64,000 nt of DNA from an uncultured Alphaproteobacteria bacterium. GTDB lineage: Bacteria > Pseudomonadota > Alphaproteobacteria > Sphingomonadales > Sphingomonadaceae. Below the pieces are notes generated by a model. It ran no database searches. It had not been told where the DNA came from and saw only the letters and a program-made list of their open reading frames with translations. A program made the position numbers and the translations under genes. Where the stretch lies: contig CAIZNH010000044.1 in the NCBI GenBank assembly GCA_903934325.1, forward strand, positions 150,309-214,308, given 5' to 3'. Each line of letters starts with the position of its first letter. The first letter of the stretch is position 1. Below, piece by piece: positions 43,666 through 53,112 of the stretch.

Positions 43666-43726
43666 CCGATTGCTAAGGATTGCAAGTTAGTCTGTGCGGG
43701 TTCAGCAGCTACCAGTGAGCCCCTCC

Positions 43727-44023
43727 ATGCGTTTCATTGTCGATATCGTCGAAAACGTGACCAGCTCGATCCGTTTCATCGTCGGGTTGATTGTGGTGGC
43801 CGGTTTGCTGATCGGTCTGTTTTTCACCGCGGGTGTCGCGACGGTCGCGCCAGAGGTGGTGGAGCGGGTCGGGGAAAAGGCTATTGCGGCAGAAAAGGCG
43901 CAGCGCGTTGCCCATGAGATGGGCAAGGACGGCTGGGGCTACAGCGCGGCAGCCGCATCGGCCGGTGAGCAGGACGCGGGCACGAAGGTCCCCTCCGAAG
44001 GCGACGACGGCTGGGCCGAGTAA
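43727..44023 (+). CDS. 98-residue membrane protein downstream of pspF
   Basis: The protein has a short amphipathic start (MRFIVDIVENVTSSI), one membrane helix (RFIVGLIVVAGLLIGLFFTAG over residues 16-36), a coiled-coil-like stretch (VVERVGEKAIAAEKAQ), and an acidic tail ending DDGWAE. No family is recognised. It lies 61 bases after pspF on the same strand and could be cotranscribed. One helix plus a charged coiled coil resembles the psp-array proteins in layout, but the R-x4-E-R-I-V motif is absent. An upstream GTG at 43694 is a less likely start. Confidence 0.6.
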   Translation: MRFIVDIVENVTSSIRFIVGLIVVAGLLIGLFFTAGVATVAPEVVERVGEKAIAAEKAQRVAHEMGKDGWGYSAAAASAGEQDAGTKVPSEGDDGWAE

Positions 44024-44108
44024 GCGCTTCGTCCACTGACAGGTGCAACGAAATCCGCAGTAGTTATCCCTAGGGCAGGTTTCGGCACGATTTCATCGAC
44101 AGGTGGCA

Positions 44109-44546
44109 ATGTGGCCTGCAATGGCCCAGCCTGTCTATCTCGCCAAAGCGCAGCCCGGCAACGATCCGGCGCGCCGGATCCTTCCGGGAAGGCGAGCTTT
44201 CGCACGCCTGCGTTTGGCGATTCCGGCGCGTCTGCTTGCGACCCATGCGACCGGCACCTGCGTGCTGCTCGATCTGTCCCGCACCGGCGCCCGCATCGGT
44301 CTTGCCGATCCCTTGCCGCCGGGAGACATGCTTTATCTGCGGCTGGCTGGCTTCGAGGTGTTTGCCGAGGTGGTGTGGCGCGAGCTCGGTGATGGCGGGG
44401 GTATCAACGGCTTGACGTTTGACGAACCTCTCGACGAGGCAGCGGTCCTCGATGTGCGGCATTTTGCCGAGGGGTTCGAGCAGCGTGAACGCGAAATGCT
44501 TCGCGAACAGGTGCGCAGCTGGGTCGAAGGGCAGATCCGTCTCTGA
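44109..44546 (+). CDS. PilZ-domain protein
   Basis: The 145-residue protein carries a PilZ fold with the c-di-GMP-binding arginines in GRRAFARLRL (RxxxR-type) and the DLSRTGARI (D-x-S-x-x-G) motif near residue 58. The C-terminus is a long helix (REREMLREQVRSWVEG). It may couple c-di-GMP level to motility or surface behaviour, but the partner is unknown. GTG at 44103 and ATG at 44121 are alternative starts; ATG at 44109 has AGG six bases upstream. Confidence 0.82.
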   Translation: MWPAMAQPVYLAKAQPGNDPARRILPGRRAFARLRLAIPARLLATHATGTCVLLDLSRTGARIGLADPLPPGDMLYLRLAGFEVFAEVVWRELGDGGGINGLTFDEPLDEAAVLDVRHFAEGFEQREREMLREQVRSWVEGQIRL

Positions 44547-44698
44547 CACCGGCCCGCACAAGCTAGGCACTTGCCAAACCGCGCATCCGCGCCTAAGTGG
44601 GCCGCAATCCCGGCATTGTCGTGACAAGGTTTGGATGCTGGCGCCTCCGGGGGCCGGCCCGAAACGCGTTGCAAATATGTCTTCCGACCGGAGAACCA

Positions 44699-45268
44699 AT
44701 GGCCGATATCGCGCGCCTGACTGCACTGATCGAACCCGAGGCCACCGCGCTCGGCTTTGATCTTGTGCGCGTCGCGATGCTTCCGTCCGAGGCAGGTGAT
44801 GGCGGCATGGCGCTCCAGATCATGGCCGAAGATCCGGCCACCGGCCAGCTGGTGATCGACCAATGCGCCGCCCTGTCGCGCCGTGTGTCCGATGTGATCG
44901 ACGCTGCCGAAGAGGCGGGTGAAGTGCTGATCGAAGGCGCCTACCACCTCGAAGTATCCTCGCCGGGCATCGATCGTCCGCTGACCCGCGAAAAGGACTA
45001 CGCGAACTGGGCCGGGCACGAAGTGCGGATTGTCATGGATAAGGGCTATGGCGGCCAGCGCGTCAACAAGGGCCTGCTTGGCGGGCTTGAAGGCGACATG
45101 GTGCTGGTGGCCGAGGCCAAGGCCGGCGACGTGCGCTTGCCGCTCGAACAGATCCATTCGGCCCGGCTCGTCCTCACCGACGCGCTGATTGCCGCCACCC
45201 GCCCGCTCGACATGAGCGGAGCAGACGAACTTATCGAAGACTCCCAGCAAGAAAAGGCAGACGACTGA
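44699..45268 (+). CDS. rimP: Ribosome maturation factor RimP
   Basis: The 189-residue protein is RimP: ARLTALIEPEATALGFDLVRV at the start over residues 5-25, CAALSRRVSDVID, and YHLEVSSPGIDRPL, the most conserved family segment. It assists 30S subunit assembly. The ATG at 44699 has GGAG upstream; in-frame codons further upstream are unlikely. Its stop overlaps the nusA ATG (TGATG), the usual coupled start of the nusA-infB operon. Confidence 0.95.
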   Translation: MADIARLTALIEPEATALGFDLVRVAMLPSEAGDGGMALQIMAEDPATGQLVIDQCAALSRRVSDVIDAAEEAGEVLIEGAYHLEVSSPGIDRPLTREKDYANWAGHEVRIVMDKGYGGQRVNKGLLGGLEGDMVLVAEAKAGDVRLPLEQIHSARLVLTDALIAATRPLDMSGADELIEDSQQEKADD

Positions 45269-46896
45269 TGGCCAGTGCCATTTCCGCCAACAAGGCCGAA
45301 CTCCTCGCGATCGCCAACGCGGTTGCCTCGGAAAAGATGATCGACAAGGCGATCGTCATCGAGGCGATGGAAGAGGCGATCCAGAAATCGGCGCGCAACC
45401 GCTACGGCGCGGAAAACGACATCCGTGCAAAGCTCGATCCGCTGACCGGCGATCTTACGCTGTGGCGCGTGGTCGAAGTGGTCGATGTGGTCGAGGACTA
45501 CTTCAAGCAGGTCGATCTGAAGCAGGGCGAAAAGCTCCAGCCGGGCGCCAAGGTGGGTGACTTCATCGTCGATCCGCTGCCCCCGGTCGATCTGGGCCGT
45601 ATTGACGCGCAGTCGGCCAAGCAGGTGATCTTCCAGAAGGTTCGCGATGCCGAGCGCGAGCGTCAGTACGAAGAATTCAAGGACCGCGCCGGCGAAATCA
45701 TCACCGGCGTGATCAAGTCGGTCGAGTTCGGCCACGTGATCGTCAACCTCGGCCGCGCCGAGGGCGTGATCCGTCGCGATCAGCAGATCCCGCGCGAAGC
45801 CGCCCGTACCGGTGAGCGCGTGCGCGCGCTGATCACCAAGGTCGAGCGCAACAATCGCGGCCCTCAGATCTTTTTGAGCCGCGCGCATCCCGATTTCATG
45901 AAGAAGCTGTTCGCGCAGGAAGTGCCCGAAATCTACGACGGCATCATCGTGATCAAGGCCGCCGCCCGCGACCCGGGCAGCCGCGCTAAGATCGGTGTGA
46001 TCAGCCACGATTCCAGCATCGATCCGGTCGGCGCCTGCGTCGGCATGAAGGGCAGCCGCGTGCAGGCGGTGGTGCAGGAACTTCAGGGCGAGAAGATCGA
46101 CATCATCCCCTGGTCGGAAGATACCGCGACCTTCGTCGTCAACGCGTTGCAGCCCGCCACGGTGAGCCGCGTCGTGCTCGACGAGGATGACGGCCGTATC
46201 GAAGTGGTAGTGCCGGATGAACAGCTCAGCCTCGCGATCGGTCGCCGCGGCCAGAACGTCCGTCTGGCGAGCCAGCTGACCGGCCACCAGATCGACATCA
46301 TGACCGAGGAAGAGGCATCGGAGAAGCGCTCGAAGGAATTCGCCGAGCGTTCGAAGATGTTCGAGGAAGAGCTCGACGTCGACGAAACCCTCTCGCAGCT
46401 GCTGGTGGCCGAAGGCTTCGCCGAGCTCGAGGAAGTGGCCTATGTCGATCTCGCCGAACTCGCCAGCATCGAAGGCTTCGACGATGAACTGGCCGAGGAA
46501 CTCCAGAGCCGCGCTCTCGAAGCTCTCGAACGGCAAGAGGCGGCGCACCGCGAAGTGCGCCGCGCTCTGGGCGTCGAAGATGCGCTGTCCGAGATGCCGC
46601 ACCTCACCGAAGCGATGCTGGTCACGCTCGGCAAGGCGGGCATCAAGACGCTCGACGATCTGGCGGATCTCGCCACCGACGAACTGATCGCCAAGAAGCG
46701 CGAGGCGCCGCGTCGTCGCGGGGCTGCCGATGGCCCGCCGCAGCGGCGTCCGCAGCGCGAAGGCGACAAGGGCGGTGTGCTTGGCGAATATGGTCTCAGC
46801 GAAGAGCAGGGCAACGAGATCATCATGGCTGCCCGCGCACACTGGTTTGACGACGAGCCGACCGATGAGGCCGCCCATGCGGACTCCACCCAATGA
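45268..46896 (+). CDS. nusA: Transcription termination/antitermination factor NusA
   Basis: The 542-residue protein has an N-terminal RNA-polymerase-binding domain (residues 1-125), an S1 domain (GEIITGVIKSVEFGHVIVNLG over about 139-159), two KH domains (GACVGMKGSRVQAVVQEL and AIGRRGQNVRLASQLTG), and C-terminal acidic repeats (LLVAEGFAELEEVAYVD and LGKAGIKTLDDLADLA). It modulates pausing and termination. It is coupled to rimP upstream and overlaps the YlxR-like gene by 20 bases. Confidence 0.97.
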   Translation: MASAISANKAELLAIANAVASEKMIDKAIVIEAMEEAIQKSARNRYGAENDIRAKLDPLTGDLTLWRVVEVVDVVEDYFKQVDLKQGEKLQPGAKVGDFIVDPLPPVDLGRIDAQSAKQVIFQKVRDAERERQYEEFKDRAGEIITGVIKSVEFGHVIVNLGRAEGVIRRDQQIPREAARTGERVRALITKVERNNRGPQIFLSRAHPDFMKKLFAQEVPEIYDGIIVIKAAARDPGSRAKIGVISHDSSIDPVGACVGMKGSRVQAVVQELQGEKIDIIPWSEDTATFVVNALQPATVSRVVLDEDDGRIEVVVPDEQLSLAIGRRGQNVRLASQLTGHQIDIMTEEEASEKRSKEFAERSKMFEEELDVDETLSQLLVAEGFAELEEVAYVDLAELASIEGFDDELAEELQSRALEALERQEAAHREVRRALGVEDALSEMPHLTEAMLVTLGKAGIKTLDDLADLATDELIAKKREAPRRRGAADGPPQRRPQREGDKGGVLGEYGLSEEQGNEIIMAARAHWFDDEPTDEAAHADSTQ

Positions 46897-47686
46897 GCGC
46901 CTGACGTCCGACATCGCTGAGCCGTCGCTTCCCGCCAAGGCCGGGAGCGAGCGGCGCTGTATCCTCTCCGGGGAGCATGACGCGCGTGATGCGCTCGTGC
47001 GGCTGGCGATTTCGCCCGATGGTCTGGTGCTGCCCGATCCTGCTGCGAAGGCGCCAGGGCGCGGGGCGTGGATTGGTGTCAGCCGGCCAGAGCTGGAAGC
47101 AGCGATGGCCGACGGCGGCTTGAAGCGGGCGCTGATGCGCGCCTTCAAGGGCGCCGCCCTGACCATTCCGGCCGATCTTCCCGCCCTCGTCGAAGCCGCT
47201 TTGGCGCGTCATCTGTGTGATCGCCTAGGGCTGGAGCTGCGCTCAGGCAATGTCGTGCTGGGCTCGGCCCGGATCGAGGAGCAGGCGCGGTCCGGCCGGG
47301 TCGCAGCCTTGCTCCACGCCAGCGACAGCAGCGAGGATGGGCGGCGCAAGCTCGATCAGGCCTGGCGCGTGGGCAGCGACGTGGAAGGTTCGGGCTTGCG
47401 CGGACTGGTCTTGCCTCTGGACCGCAATGCTTTGTCTGTGGCATTGGGCCGCGACAATGTCGTCCACCTTGGCGTTGCCGGTCATTCCGGTGACATGCGC
47501 GCCGCGACGCGGGTGCTGCAGGCGGTTTCCCGACTTTCGCATTTTGTCGCTGGCTACTTTGTCGCTGGCTACACTGCCGGCGCCGGGCGCGACTTGGTGG
47601 ACAATTCTGGCCGGGATACGCCCGGCCACAGCGATCGGCCGCTTCCGGCTGGCCGTTCGGCATATGATGAATACGTGAAGGACTGA
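46877..47686 (+). CDS. YlxR (DUF448) plus L7Ae-like two-domain RNA-binding protein
   Basis: The 269-residue protein begins with a YlxR domain (ERRCILSGEHDARDALVRLA, then GRGAWIGVSRPELEAA) and continues with an L7Ae/Gadd45-like domain (residues about 125-215, EEQARSGRVAALLHASD and RNALSVALGRDNVVHLGV). The two-domain form is usual for alphaproteobacteria, and the gene sits between nusA and infB as expected. The ATG at 46877 has GAGG seven bases upstream; an in-frame ATG at 46865 would add four residues. The C-terminal tail contains a VAGYFVAGY duplication. Confidence 0.88.
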   Translation: MRTPPNERLTSDIAEPSLPAKAGSERRCILSGEHDARDALVRLAISPDGLVLPDPAAKAPGRGAWIGVSRPELEAAMADGGLKRALMRAFKGAALTIPADLPALVEAALARHLCDRLGLELRSGNVVLGSARIEEQARSGRVAALLHASDSSEDGRRKLDQAWRVGSDVEGSGLRGLVLPLDRNALSVALGRDNVVHLGVAGHSGDMRAATRVLQAVSRLSHFVAGYFVAGYTAGAGRDLVDNSGRDTPGHSDRPLPAGRSAYDEYVKD

Positions 47687-47695
47687 CGAGCGATA

Positions 47696-50236
47696 ATGAG
47701 CGACGACAACGACAACCAGCGCATCCGCAAACCTCTGGGCCTCAAGCGCTCGGTCGATGCGGGTGAGGTCAAGCAGACCTTCAGCCACGGCCGCACCAAC
47801 AAGGTGGTGGTCGAGGTGAAGCGCCGCCGCGTGCTCGGCAAGCCCGGTGAAGCGGCTCCGCCGCCGCCCCCCCCGCCGCCGCCCCCGCCGCCCCCGCCGG
47901 TTGCTGAAAGGCCCGCACCCGCGCCGCGCCCGGCCCGTCCGGCGCCGGCTGGCGAGACCCCGCAGGAGCGCGTGAAGCGCCTCCAGCTTGAGGCCGAGGA
48001 AGAACGGCTGCGGATGGCCGAGGAAGCGCGCAAGCGTGAGGAAGCCGAAGCCCGCGAGCGCGAAGAAGAAGAGCGTCGCCGGGCCGAAGACAATCGCCGT
48101 GCGGAAGAAGAGGCCGAAAAGCAGCGTGCCGCTGCTCCCGTTACCTCGCCTGCCGAGGACAGCGCCGCGGCGCCTGCCGATGAAGATGCCGGCGACAGCG
48201 TTGCTGCCCCGGCCGGCAAGGGCGACACCGTGCCTGCTGCGCGCAGGTTCACGCCCGTCGAACGGCCCGAGCCCAAGCGGCCCGAGGTCAAGGGCAAGAA
48301 GAAGGACGACAAGCGCGCAGCCCCGAGCGACGAAGGCAAGGACAACCGCCGTTCGGGCAAGCTGACCGTGACGCGGGCTTTGAACGAGGATGAAGGCCGC
48401 CGTGCGCGTAGTCTCGCCGCCTTGAAGCGTGCGCGCGAGAAGGAACGCCGTGGTCAGGGTGGCCCCTCCAAGCCGCGCGAGAAGCAGGTGCGCGACGTGG
48501 TTGTGCCCGAGGCGATCACCGTGAGCGAACTTGCCAACCGCATGGCCGAAAAGGGTGCGGATCTGGTCAAGGCGCTGTTCAACATGGGGATGATGGTCAC
48601 GGTCAACCAGACCATCGATCAGGACACCGCAGAGCTGCTGGTCGAGGAGTTTGGCCACAACATCACCCGGGTCTCGGCGAGCGATGTCGACATCGACACC
48701 AGCGAGGATGCCGATCCGGAAGAGACCCTGCGTCCGCGTCCGCCGGTGGTCACGATCATGGGCCACGTCGATCACGGCAAGACCAGCCTGCTTGATGCGC
48801 TGCGCGGAACCGATGTGGTGAAGGGCGAGGCCGGCGGCATCACCCAGCACATCGGTGCCTACCAGATCACGACCAAGGACAAGCAGAAGATCACCTTCCT
48901 CGACACCCCGGGCCACGCGGCCTTTACCGAGATGCGCATGCGCGGTGCCAATGTCACCGACATCGTCATTCTGGTGGTAGCGGGCGATGATGGGCTGATG
49001 CCGCAGACGATCGAGGCGATCAATCACACCAAGGCGGCCGGCGTGCCGATGATCGTGGCGATCACCAAGTCGGACAAGCCCGAGTACAACCCGCAGAAGA
49101 TCCGCGAACGTCTGCTCGAACACGAAATCGTGGTCGAGGCGATGTCGGGCGAAGTGCAGGATGTCGAGGTTTCGGCCAAGACCGGCGCCGGGCTCGACAA
49201 GCTGATCGAGGCGATTGGCTTGCAGGCCGAACTGCTCGAACTGAAGTCGCGGCCCGACCGCGATGCCGAAGCGACCGTGATCGAAGCCCAGCTCGACAAG
49301 GGACGCGGGCCTGTGGCGACCGTGCTGGTCACCCGCGGCACGCTGAAGCGCGGCGATACCTTCGTCGTCGGTACGCAGAGCGGCAAGGTGCGCGCCATCG
49401 TCGATGACAAGGGGCAGCAGATCAAGGAAGCCGGCCCCTCGATGCCGGTCGAGGTGCTCGGCCTCGGCGGTGTGCCGTCGGCGGGCGATCAGCTCACCGT
49501 GGTCGAGAACGAGCAGCGCGCCCGCGAGGTCGCCAAGTATCGTCAGGAAATCGCCACCGAAAAGCGCACTGCGCTGGCGCCGACCAACTTCGATACGATG
49601 TTCAACAACCTCGCCTCCAACGTCATCGAATTCCCGGTGGTGGTGAAGGCCGACGTGCAGGGCTCGGTCGAAGCGATCGTCAATGCGCTCCACAACCTCT
49701 CGAACGACGAGATCAAGGTCCGCGTGCTCAATGCAGGCGTGGGTGCGATCACCGAAAGCGACGTGTTGCTGGCAGCGGCCTCGAAGGCGCCGATCATCGG
49801 CTTCAACGTGCGCCCCAACGCCAAGGCACGCGACCTCGTCAAGCGCGACGGGGTGCGGATGATGTATTACGATGTCATCTATCACCTCACCGATGAAGTC
49901 GCCAAGGAGATGGCGGGCGAGCTCGGGCCGGAGCGGATCGAAACCGTGGTCGGCCGTGCCGAGGTCAAGCAGGTGTTCCCTGCGGGCAAGAAGGACAAGG
50001 CCGCTGGCCTGCTGGTTCTGGAAGGCGCGATCCGCAAGGGTCTCTTCGCGCGTCTTACCCGTCAGGACGTTATCGTCTCGGCCACCAAGATCGCCTCGCT
50101 GCGGCGCTTCAAGGACGATGTCGACGAAGTGCGCACCGGCCTCGAATGCGGTGTGGTGCTTGAAGACACCAACGACATCAAGGCGGGCGACATGCTCGAA
50201 GTCTTCTCGGTCGAGGAGCGTGAGCGGACGCTGTGA
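47696..50236 (+). CDS. infB: Translation initiation factor IF-2
   Basis: The 846-residue protein has a long charged N-terminal region with a run of 14 prolines (DNA 47858-47899), an Arg/Glu-rich helical region, and an IF2_N domain. The GTPase domain has G1 GHVDHGKTS (near residue 355), DTPGHAAF (G3) and [10 protein letters not shown] (G4, NKxD variant TKSD). Domains II-IV follow, ending [19 protein letters not shown]. It places initiator tRNA on the 30S subunit. It lies nine bases after the YlxR-like gene, and its stop overlaps the next GTG. Confidence 0.97.
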   Translation: MSDDNDNQRIRKPLGLKRSVDAGEVKQTFSHGRTNKVVVEVKRRRVLGKPGEAAPPPPPPPPPPPPPPVAERPAPAPRPARPAPAGETPQERVKRLQLEAEEERLRMAEEARKREEAEAREREEEERRRAEDNRRAEEEAEKQRAAAPVTSPAEDSAAAPADEDAGDSVAAPAGKGDTVPAARRFTPVERPEPKRPEVKGKKKDDKRAAPSDEGKDNRRSGKLTVTRALNEDEGRRARSLAALKRAREKERRGQGGPSKPREKQVRDVVVPEAITVSELANRMAEKGADLVKALFNMGMMVTVNQTIDQDTAELLVEEFGHNITRVSASDVDIDTSEDADPEETLRPRPPVVTIMGHVDHGKTSLLDALRGTDVVKGEAGGITQHIGAYQITTKDKQKITFLDTPGHAAFTEMRMRGANVTDIVILVVAGDDGLMPQTIEAINHTKAAGVPMIVAITKSDKPEYNPQKIRERLLEHEIVVEAMSGEVQDVEVSAKTGAGLDKLIEAIGLQAELLELKSRPDRDAEATVIEAQLDKGRGPVATVLVTRGTLKRGDTFVVGTQSGKVRAIVDDKGQQIKEAGPSMPVEVLGLGGVPSAGDQLTVVENEQRAREVAKYRQEIATEKRTALAPTNFDTMFNNLASNVIEFPVVVKADVQGSVEAIVNALHNLSNDEIKVRVLNAGVGAITESDVLLAAASKAPIIGFNVRPNAKARDLVKRDGVRMMYYDVIYHLTDEVAKEMAGELGPERIETVVGRAEVKQVFPAGKKDKAAGLLVLEGAIRKGLFARLTRQDVIVSATKIASLRRFKDDVDEVRTGLECGVVLEDTNDIKAGDMLEVFSVEERERTL

Positions 50237-50673
50237 GCGGGAACGAACACTACCCAGACGATGCCGGGCAGTCGCCGCATACGGCGCTGCTCGGCAGCGA
50301 GTTCGTCAGCTTCGACGAGGCTACGCAGACCGTGACCATGCGCTTCATGGTGAAGCGCGAGATGACCACCTGGCGCGGGGGCGTGCAGGGCGGGCTGGTG
50401 GCGGGCTATCTCGATGACGTGATGGGCTATGCCTATGTCGCGGCCACCGGCGGCGTCATGGCTCCGCTCAATCTCGAGATATCGATGAGCCTCATCCGGC
50501 TGATCCCGGAAGGGCCGCTGATCGGCAAGGGCCGGGTGGTGCGCGCCGGGCAGCGGGTGATCTTTCTGGAAGGTGAGCTGCTGGCGGAAGACGGCACGCT
50601 CCACGCCCGCGCCACCTCTACCGCGATCCCCACGCCGCGCCCAACTCCTGAACAGACCGGGATGACCCGCTGA
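50233..50673 (+). CDS. PaaI-type hotdog-fold thioesterase
   Basis: The 146-residue protein is a hotdog thioesterase: [19 protein letters not shown] is the helix with the catalytic acidic residue, and [17 protein letters not shown] and [19 protein letters not shown] form the sheet. It presumably hydrolyses an acyl- or aryl-CoA of unknown identity. The GTG start overlaps the infB stop (GTGA), and its stop overlaps the rbfA ATG, so it is embedded in the translation operon although its function looks unrelated. Confidence 0.85.
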   Translation: MSGNEHYPDDAGQSPHTALLGSEFVSFDEATQTVTMRFMVKREMTTWRGGVQGGLVAGYLDDVMGYAYVAATGGVMAPLNLEISMSLIRLIPEGPLIGKGRVVRAGQRVIFLEGELLAEDGTLHARATSTAIPTPRPTPEQTGMTR

Positions 50674-51080
50674 TGGCCAAGGCTCCTTTTACTGCCGAGC
50701 AGCAATCGGTCCGCGTCCTCAAGGTGGGCGAGCGGGTGCGGCACATCCTGTCCGAACTGCTCGCGCGCGGCGAAGTGCATGACGACGTGGTGAGCGCATC
50801 CAACATCTCGGTCACCGAGGTGCGCATGACCCCGGACCTGCGTCATGCGACCGCCTATGTGAAGCCGTTGCTGGGTGCGGGCGACGAGGAAGTCGTCCAC
50901 GCCCTCAGGCAGAACACCGCCTTTCTCCAGCGCGAGGTCGCCCAGCGTCTCGGGCTCAAGTTCGCGCCCAAGCTGCGCTTCCGCAAGGATGAAAGCTTTG
51001 CCGAGGCCGACCGGATCGAGGCGTTGCTGCGCGATCCCAAGGTCGCCCGCGATCTGGATGCGGATGACGAGGGCGAATAG
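50673..51080 (+). CDS. rbfA: Ribosome-binding factor A
   Basis: The 135-residue protein is a KH-like Rbf[21 protein letters not shown], the [20 protein letters not shown] segment over residues 43-63, and [23 protein letters not shown]. It helps 16S 5'-end maturation and 30S assembly. The ATG overlaps the thioesterase stop by one base (TGATG). It is the last gene before the convergent YceI gene. Confidence 0.94.
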   Translation: MAKAPFTAEQQSVRVLKVGERVRHILSELLARGEVHDDVVSASNISVTEVRMTPDLRHATAYVKPLLGAGDEEVVHALRQNTAFLQREVAQRLGLKFAPKLRFRKDESFAEADRIEALLRDPKVARDLDADDEGE

Positions 51081-51083
51081 CGC

Positions 51084-51668
51084 CTACTTCGGCAGCATCC
51101 GCGCCTTCAGGATGATGTCGACCTCATTGCCGACGATCAGTTGGTAGGATTTCATCCCGTAGGCGCGCCGGTCGATGGTGGTGGTGCCGGTGAAGCTGAC
51201 CGGCTGGCCTGCGCGGGCCAGCGGATCGGCATCGAAGGTGACAGCAAGTGTCGCCGGACGGGTGACACCGCGCGCGGTCAGTTGTCCGCTTACCGTGCCC
51301 CGCGTCGCGCTCGACAGCTTGATCGAGCGGCCGAGGAAGCGGATCGTCGGATATTTCTCCACCCAGAAGAACTTGTCGCCGCGCAGCCTTGCGAGGGTGA
51401 CAGAGTCGGGCGCTTCAATAGCGGTGGCATCGAAGGCGACGTCGATCAGTGCGCGCTCGGGGGCACCCGGCACGATTGTCACCGCGCCCTGCATGCGCGG
51501 GAAACGCGCGGTTTTGCTGGCGAGGCCGAAGAACGGGACCTTGGCCGAGACATTGCTGGCCGAGGAATCGAGCACATAACTCTGCGGCGCGCCGATATTG
51601 GCAAGCGCGAACACCGCCACCAAGGGCAGCAGCATCAGGCGCAGGCGGGCAATCGGTTTGGTCATCAT
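51084..51668 (-). CDS. YceI-family periplasmic protein
   Basis: The 194-residue protein has a signal peptide (LMLLPLVAVFALANIGAPQ) and a YceI lipocalin-like domain: YVLDSSASNVSAKVPFFG, RALIDVAFDATAI, FFWVEKYPTIRFLG, and TIDRRAYGM. YceI proteins bind isoprenoid-type lipids such as polyprenyl chains. It is transcribed against the surrounding translation block, three bases from the rbfA stop. A second ATG at 51665 is equally possible. Confidence 0.88.
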   Translation of the reverse strand: MMTKPIARLRLMLLPLVAVFALANIGAPQSYVLDSSASNVSAKVPFFGLASKTARFPRMQGAVTIVPGAPERALIDVAFDATAIEAPDSVTLARLRGDKFFWVEKYPTIRFLGRSIKLSSATRGTVSGQLTARGVTRPATLAVTFDADPLARAGQPVSFTGTTTIDRRAYGMKSYQLIVGNEVDIILKARMLPK

Positions 51669-51747
51669 GGTTCCTAATACGCTTCAACCGGGCAAAAGGG
51701 TCAACCCCCGCCTCGCCCCGCGCAGGCCAAACGGTTAGGCTGTCGCG

Positions 51748-52323
51748 ATGGCCAAGCTCTATTTCTACTATGCCAGCATGAATGCAGGCAAATCCTCGCA
51801 CCTGTTGCAGGCCGATTTCAATTATCGCGAACGCGGCATGCGTACGATTTTATGGACTGCGGCGCTCGACAGCCGCTCGGCCGGGCTGGTAAAAAGCCGG
51901 ATCGGACTGGAGAGCGCAGCGCAGCGGTTCCACCCCGACACCGATCTTTGGTCCGCAGTCAGCGCTGTCCATGCCGGAACACCGCTTGATTGCGTGCTGA
52001 TAGACGAGGCGCAGTTTCTGGCACCTGAACAGGTATGGCAATTGGCCCGGCTCGCGGACGAGGCAGGAATTCCGGTGCTCTGCTATGGTCTGCGTACCGA
52101 TTTTCAGGGCGAGCTGTTCCCCGGCTCGGTGGTGCTGCTGGGGATCGCGGACGCGCTGGTGGAGCTCAAGGGGGTATGCCACTGCGGGCGCAAGGCGACG
52201 ATGAACCTGCGCGTCGATGAAAGCGGTGCGGCGGTGAAGCAGGGCCAGCAGACCGAAATCGGCGGCAACGACCGCTATGTCGCGCTGTGCCGCAAGCATT
52301 TTGTGCGGGCGCTTGCCGCCTAA
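51748..52323 (+). CDS. tdk: Thymidine kinase
   Basis: The 191-residue protein is a type II thymidine kinase: P-loop ASMNAGKSSHLLQ at residues 9-21, DEAQFLAPEQV (Walker B), CYGLRTDFQGELFPGS (the lasso region) and the zinc cysteines in VCHCGRKA and ALCRKHF. It phosphorylates thymidine in the salvage pathway. It lies between the YceI gene and the site-2 protease gene, with about 80 and 48 bases of spacing. Confidence 0.95.
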   Translation: MAKLYFYYASMNAGKSSHLLQADFNYRERGMRTILWTAALDSRSAGLVKSRIGLESAAQRFHPDTDLWSAVSAVHAGTPLDCVLIDEAQFLAPEQVWQLARLADEAGIPVLCYGLRTDFQGELFPGSVVLLGIADALVELKGVCHCGRKATMNLRVDESGAAVKQGQQTEIGGNDRYVALCRKHFVRALAA

Positions 52324-52371
52324 TCGCGTGCGCTCTGGCTTTCGTCGGGTCGCAATCCTATCTGGGAAGCG

Positions 52372-53097
52372 ATGAGCCAAACTTTCCTTCTCGGCCTCGT
52401 GCTGATCCCCGCCTTGGTGATTGCGATCGTGTTCCACGAGGTCGCGCATGGCTATGCCGCGCGTCTGCTCGGTGATCCGACAGCGAGCGAGCGCGGGCGA
52501 CTGACGCTCAATCCGCTCGCCCATGTCGATCCGGTCGGCACGGTGCTGGTTCCCGGCGCGCTGGCGCTTTTGGGCGGGCCGGTGTTCGGCTGGGCCAAAC
52601 CTGTGCCGGTCAACAAGTGGCGGCTCAACAATCCGTACCTGGGCATGATGGCTGTGGCCGCGGCAGGGCCGGGCAGCAATTTCGTGCTCGCTGGCATCGG
52701 TTCAGTTCTGCTCGGTCTGGCAATCCCGCTTGGGGCCGGCTTCGGCGGCGATGCGGCAGGCGGCGCTTCGCTGCTCATTGATGCTTCGGGCGAGCCTTTG
52801 TGGCTGGCGACGGGGTTGTTCTACTTCATTCTCGTCAATCTGTTCCTCGGCCTGTTCAACCTGCTGCCGATCCCGCCGTTCGATGGTTCGCACATCGTTG
52901 GTGGCATTCTGCCCAAACAGCTGCGGGCGCCGTGGGAGAAGCTGCAGGGCATCGGCATGGCGCTGATCCTCGTGCTGGTGGCGGCGAGTTGGGTGTTCGG
53001 CACCAGCTGGCTGGGCGATCTGCTGATCGGGCCGGTGACCTTCGTGCTCGGCTACTATCTCGCGCTGGCCGACTGGGTCGCGGCTCTGATCGCCTGA
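52372..53097 (+). CDS. Site-2 protease family (M50) membrane metalloprotease
   Basis: The 241-residue protein has six hydrophobic segments. The zinc motif is VFHEVAHGYAA (HExxH, residues about 21-31), and the third ligand is in NLLPIPPFDGSHI. AAAGPGSNFVLA is also conserved. It belongs to the short, PDZ-less bacterial M50 group, which cleaves membrane-embedded substrates such as anti-sigma factors; the substrate is unknown. It lies 15 bases before truB and is probably cotranscribed. Confidence 0.88.
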   Translation: MSQTFLLGLVLIPALVIAIVFHEVAHGYAARLLGDPTASERGRLTLNPLAHVDPVGTVLVPGALALLGGPVFGWAKPVPVNKWRLNNPYLGMMAVAAAGPGSNFVLAGIGSVLLGLAIPLGAGFGGDAAGGASLLIDASGEPLWLATGLFYFILVNLFLGLFNLLPIPPFDGSHIVGGILPKQLRAPWEKLQGIGMALILVLVAASWVFGTSWLGDLLIGPVTFVLGYYLALADWVAALIA

Positions 53098-53112
53098 TAG
53101 CGAGGATTTGGG

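Noticed and set aside
45046..47166. 706-codon minus-strand ORF antisense to nusA
   Set aside because: It is a shadow of nusA and its neighbours; no domain and improbable composition.
47243..49885. 880-codon minus-strand ORF antisense to infB
   Set aside because: It is a high-G+C shadow frame, rich in His, Asp and Arg, with no domain; infB on the plus strand is certain.
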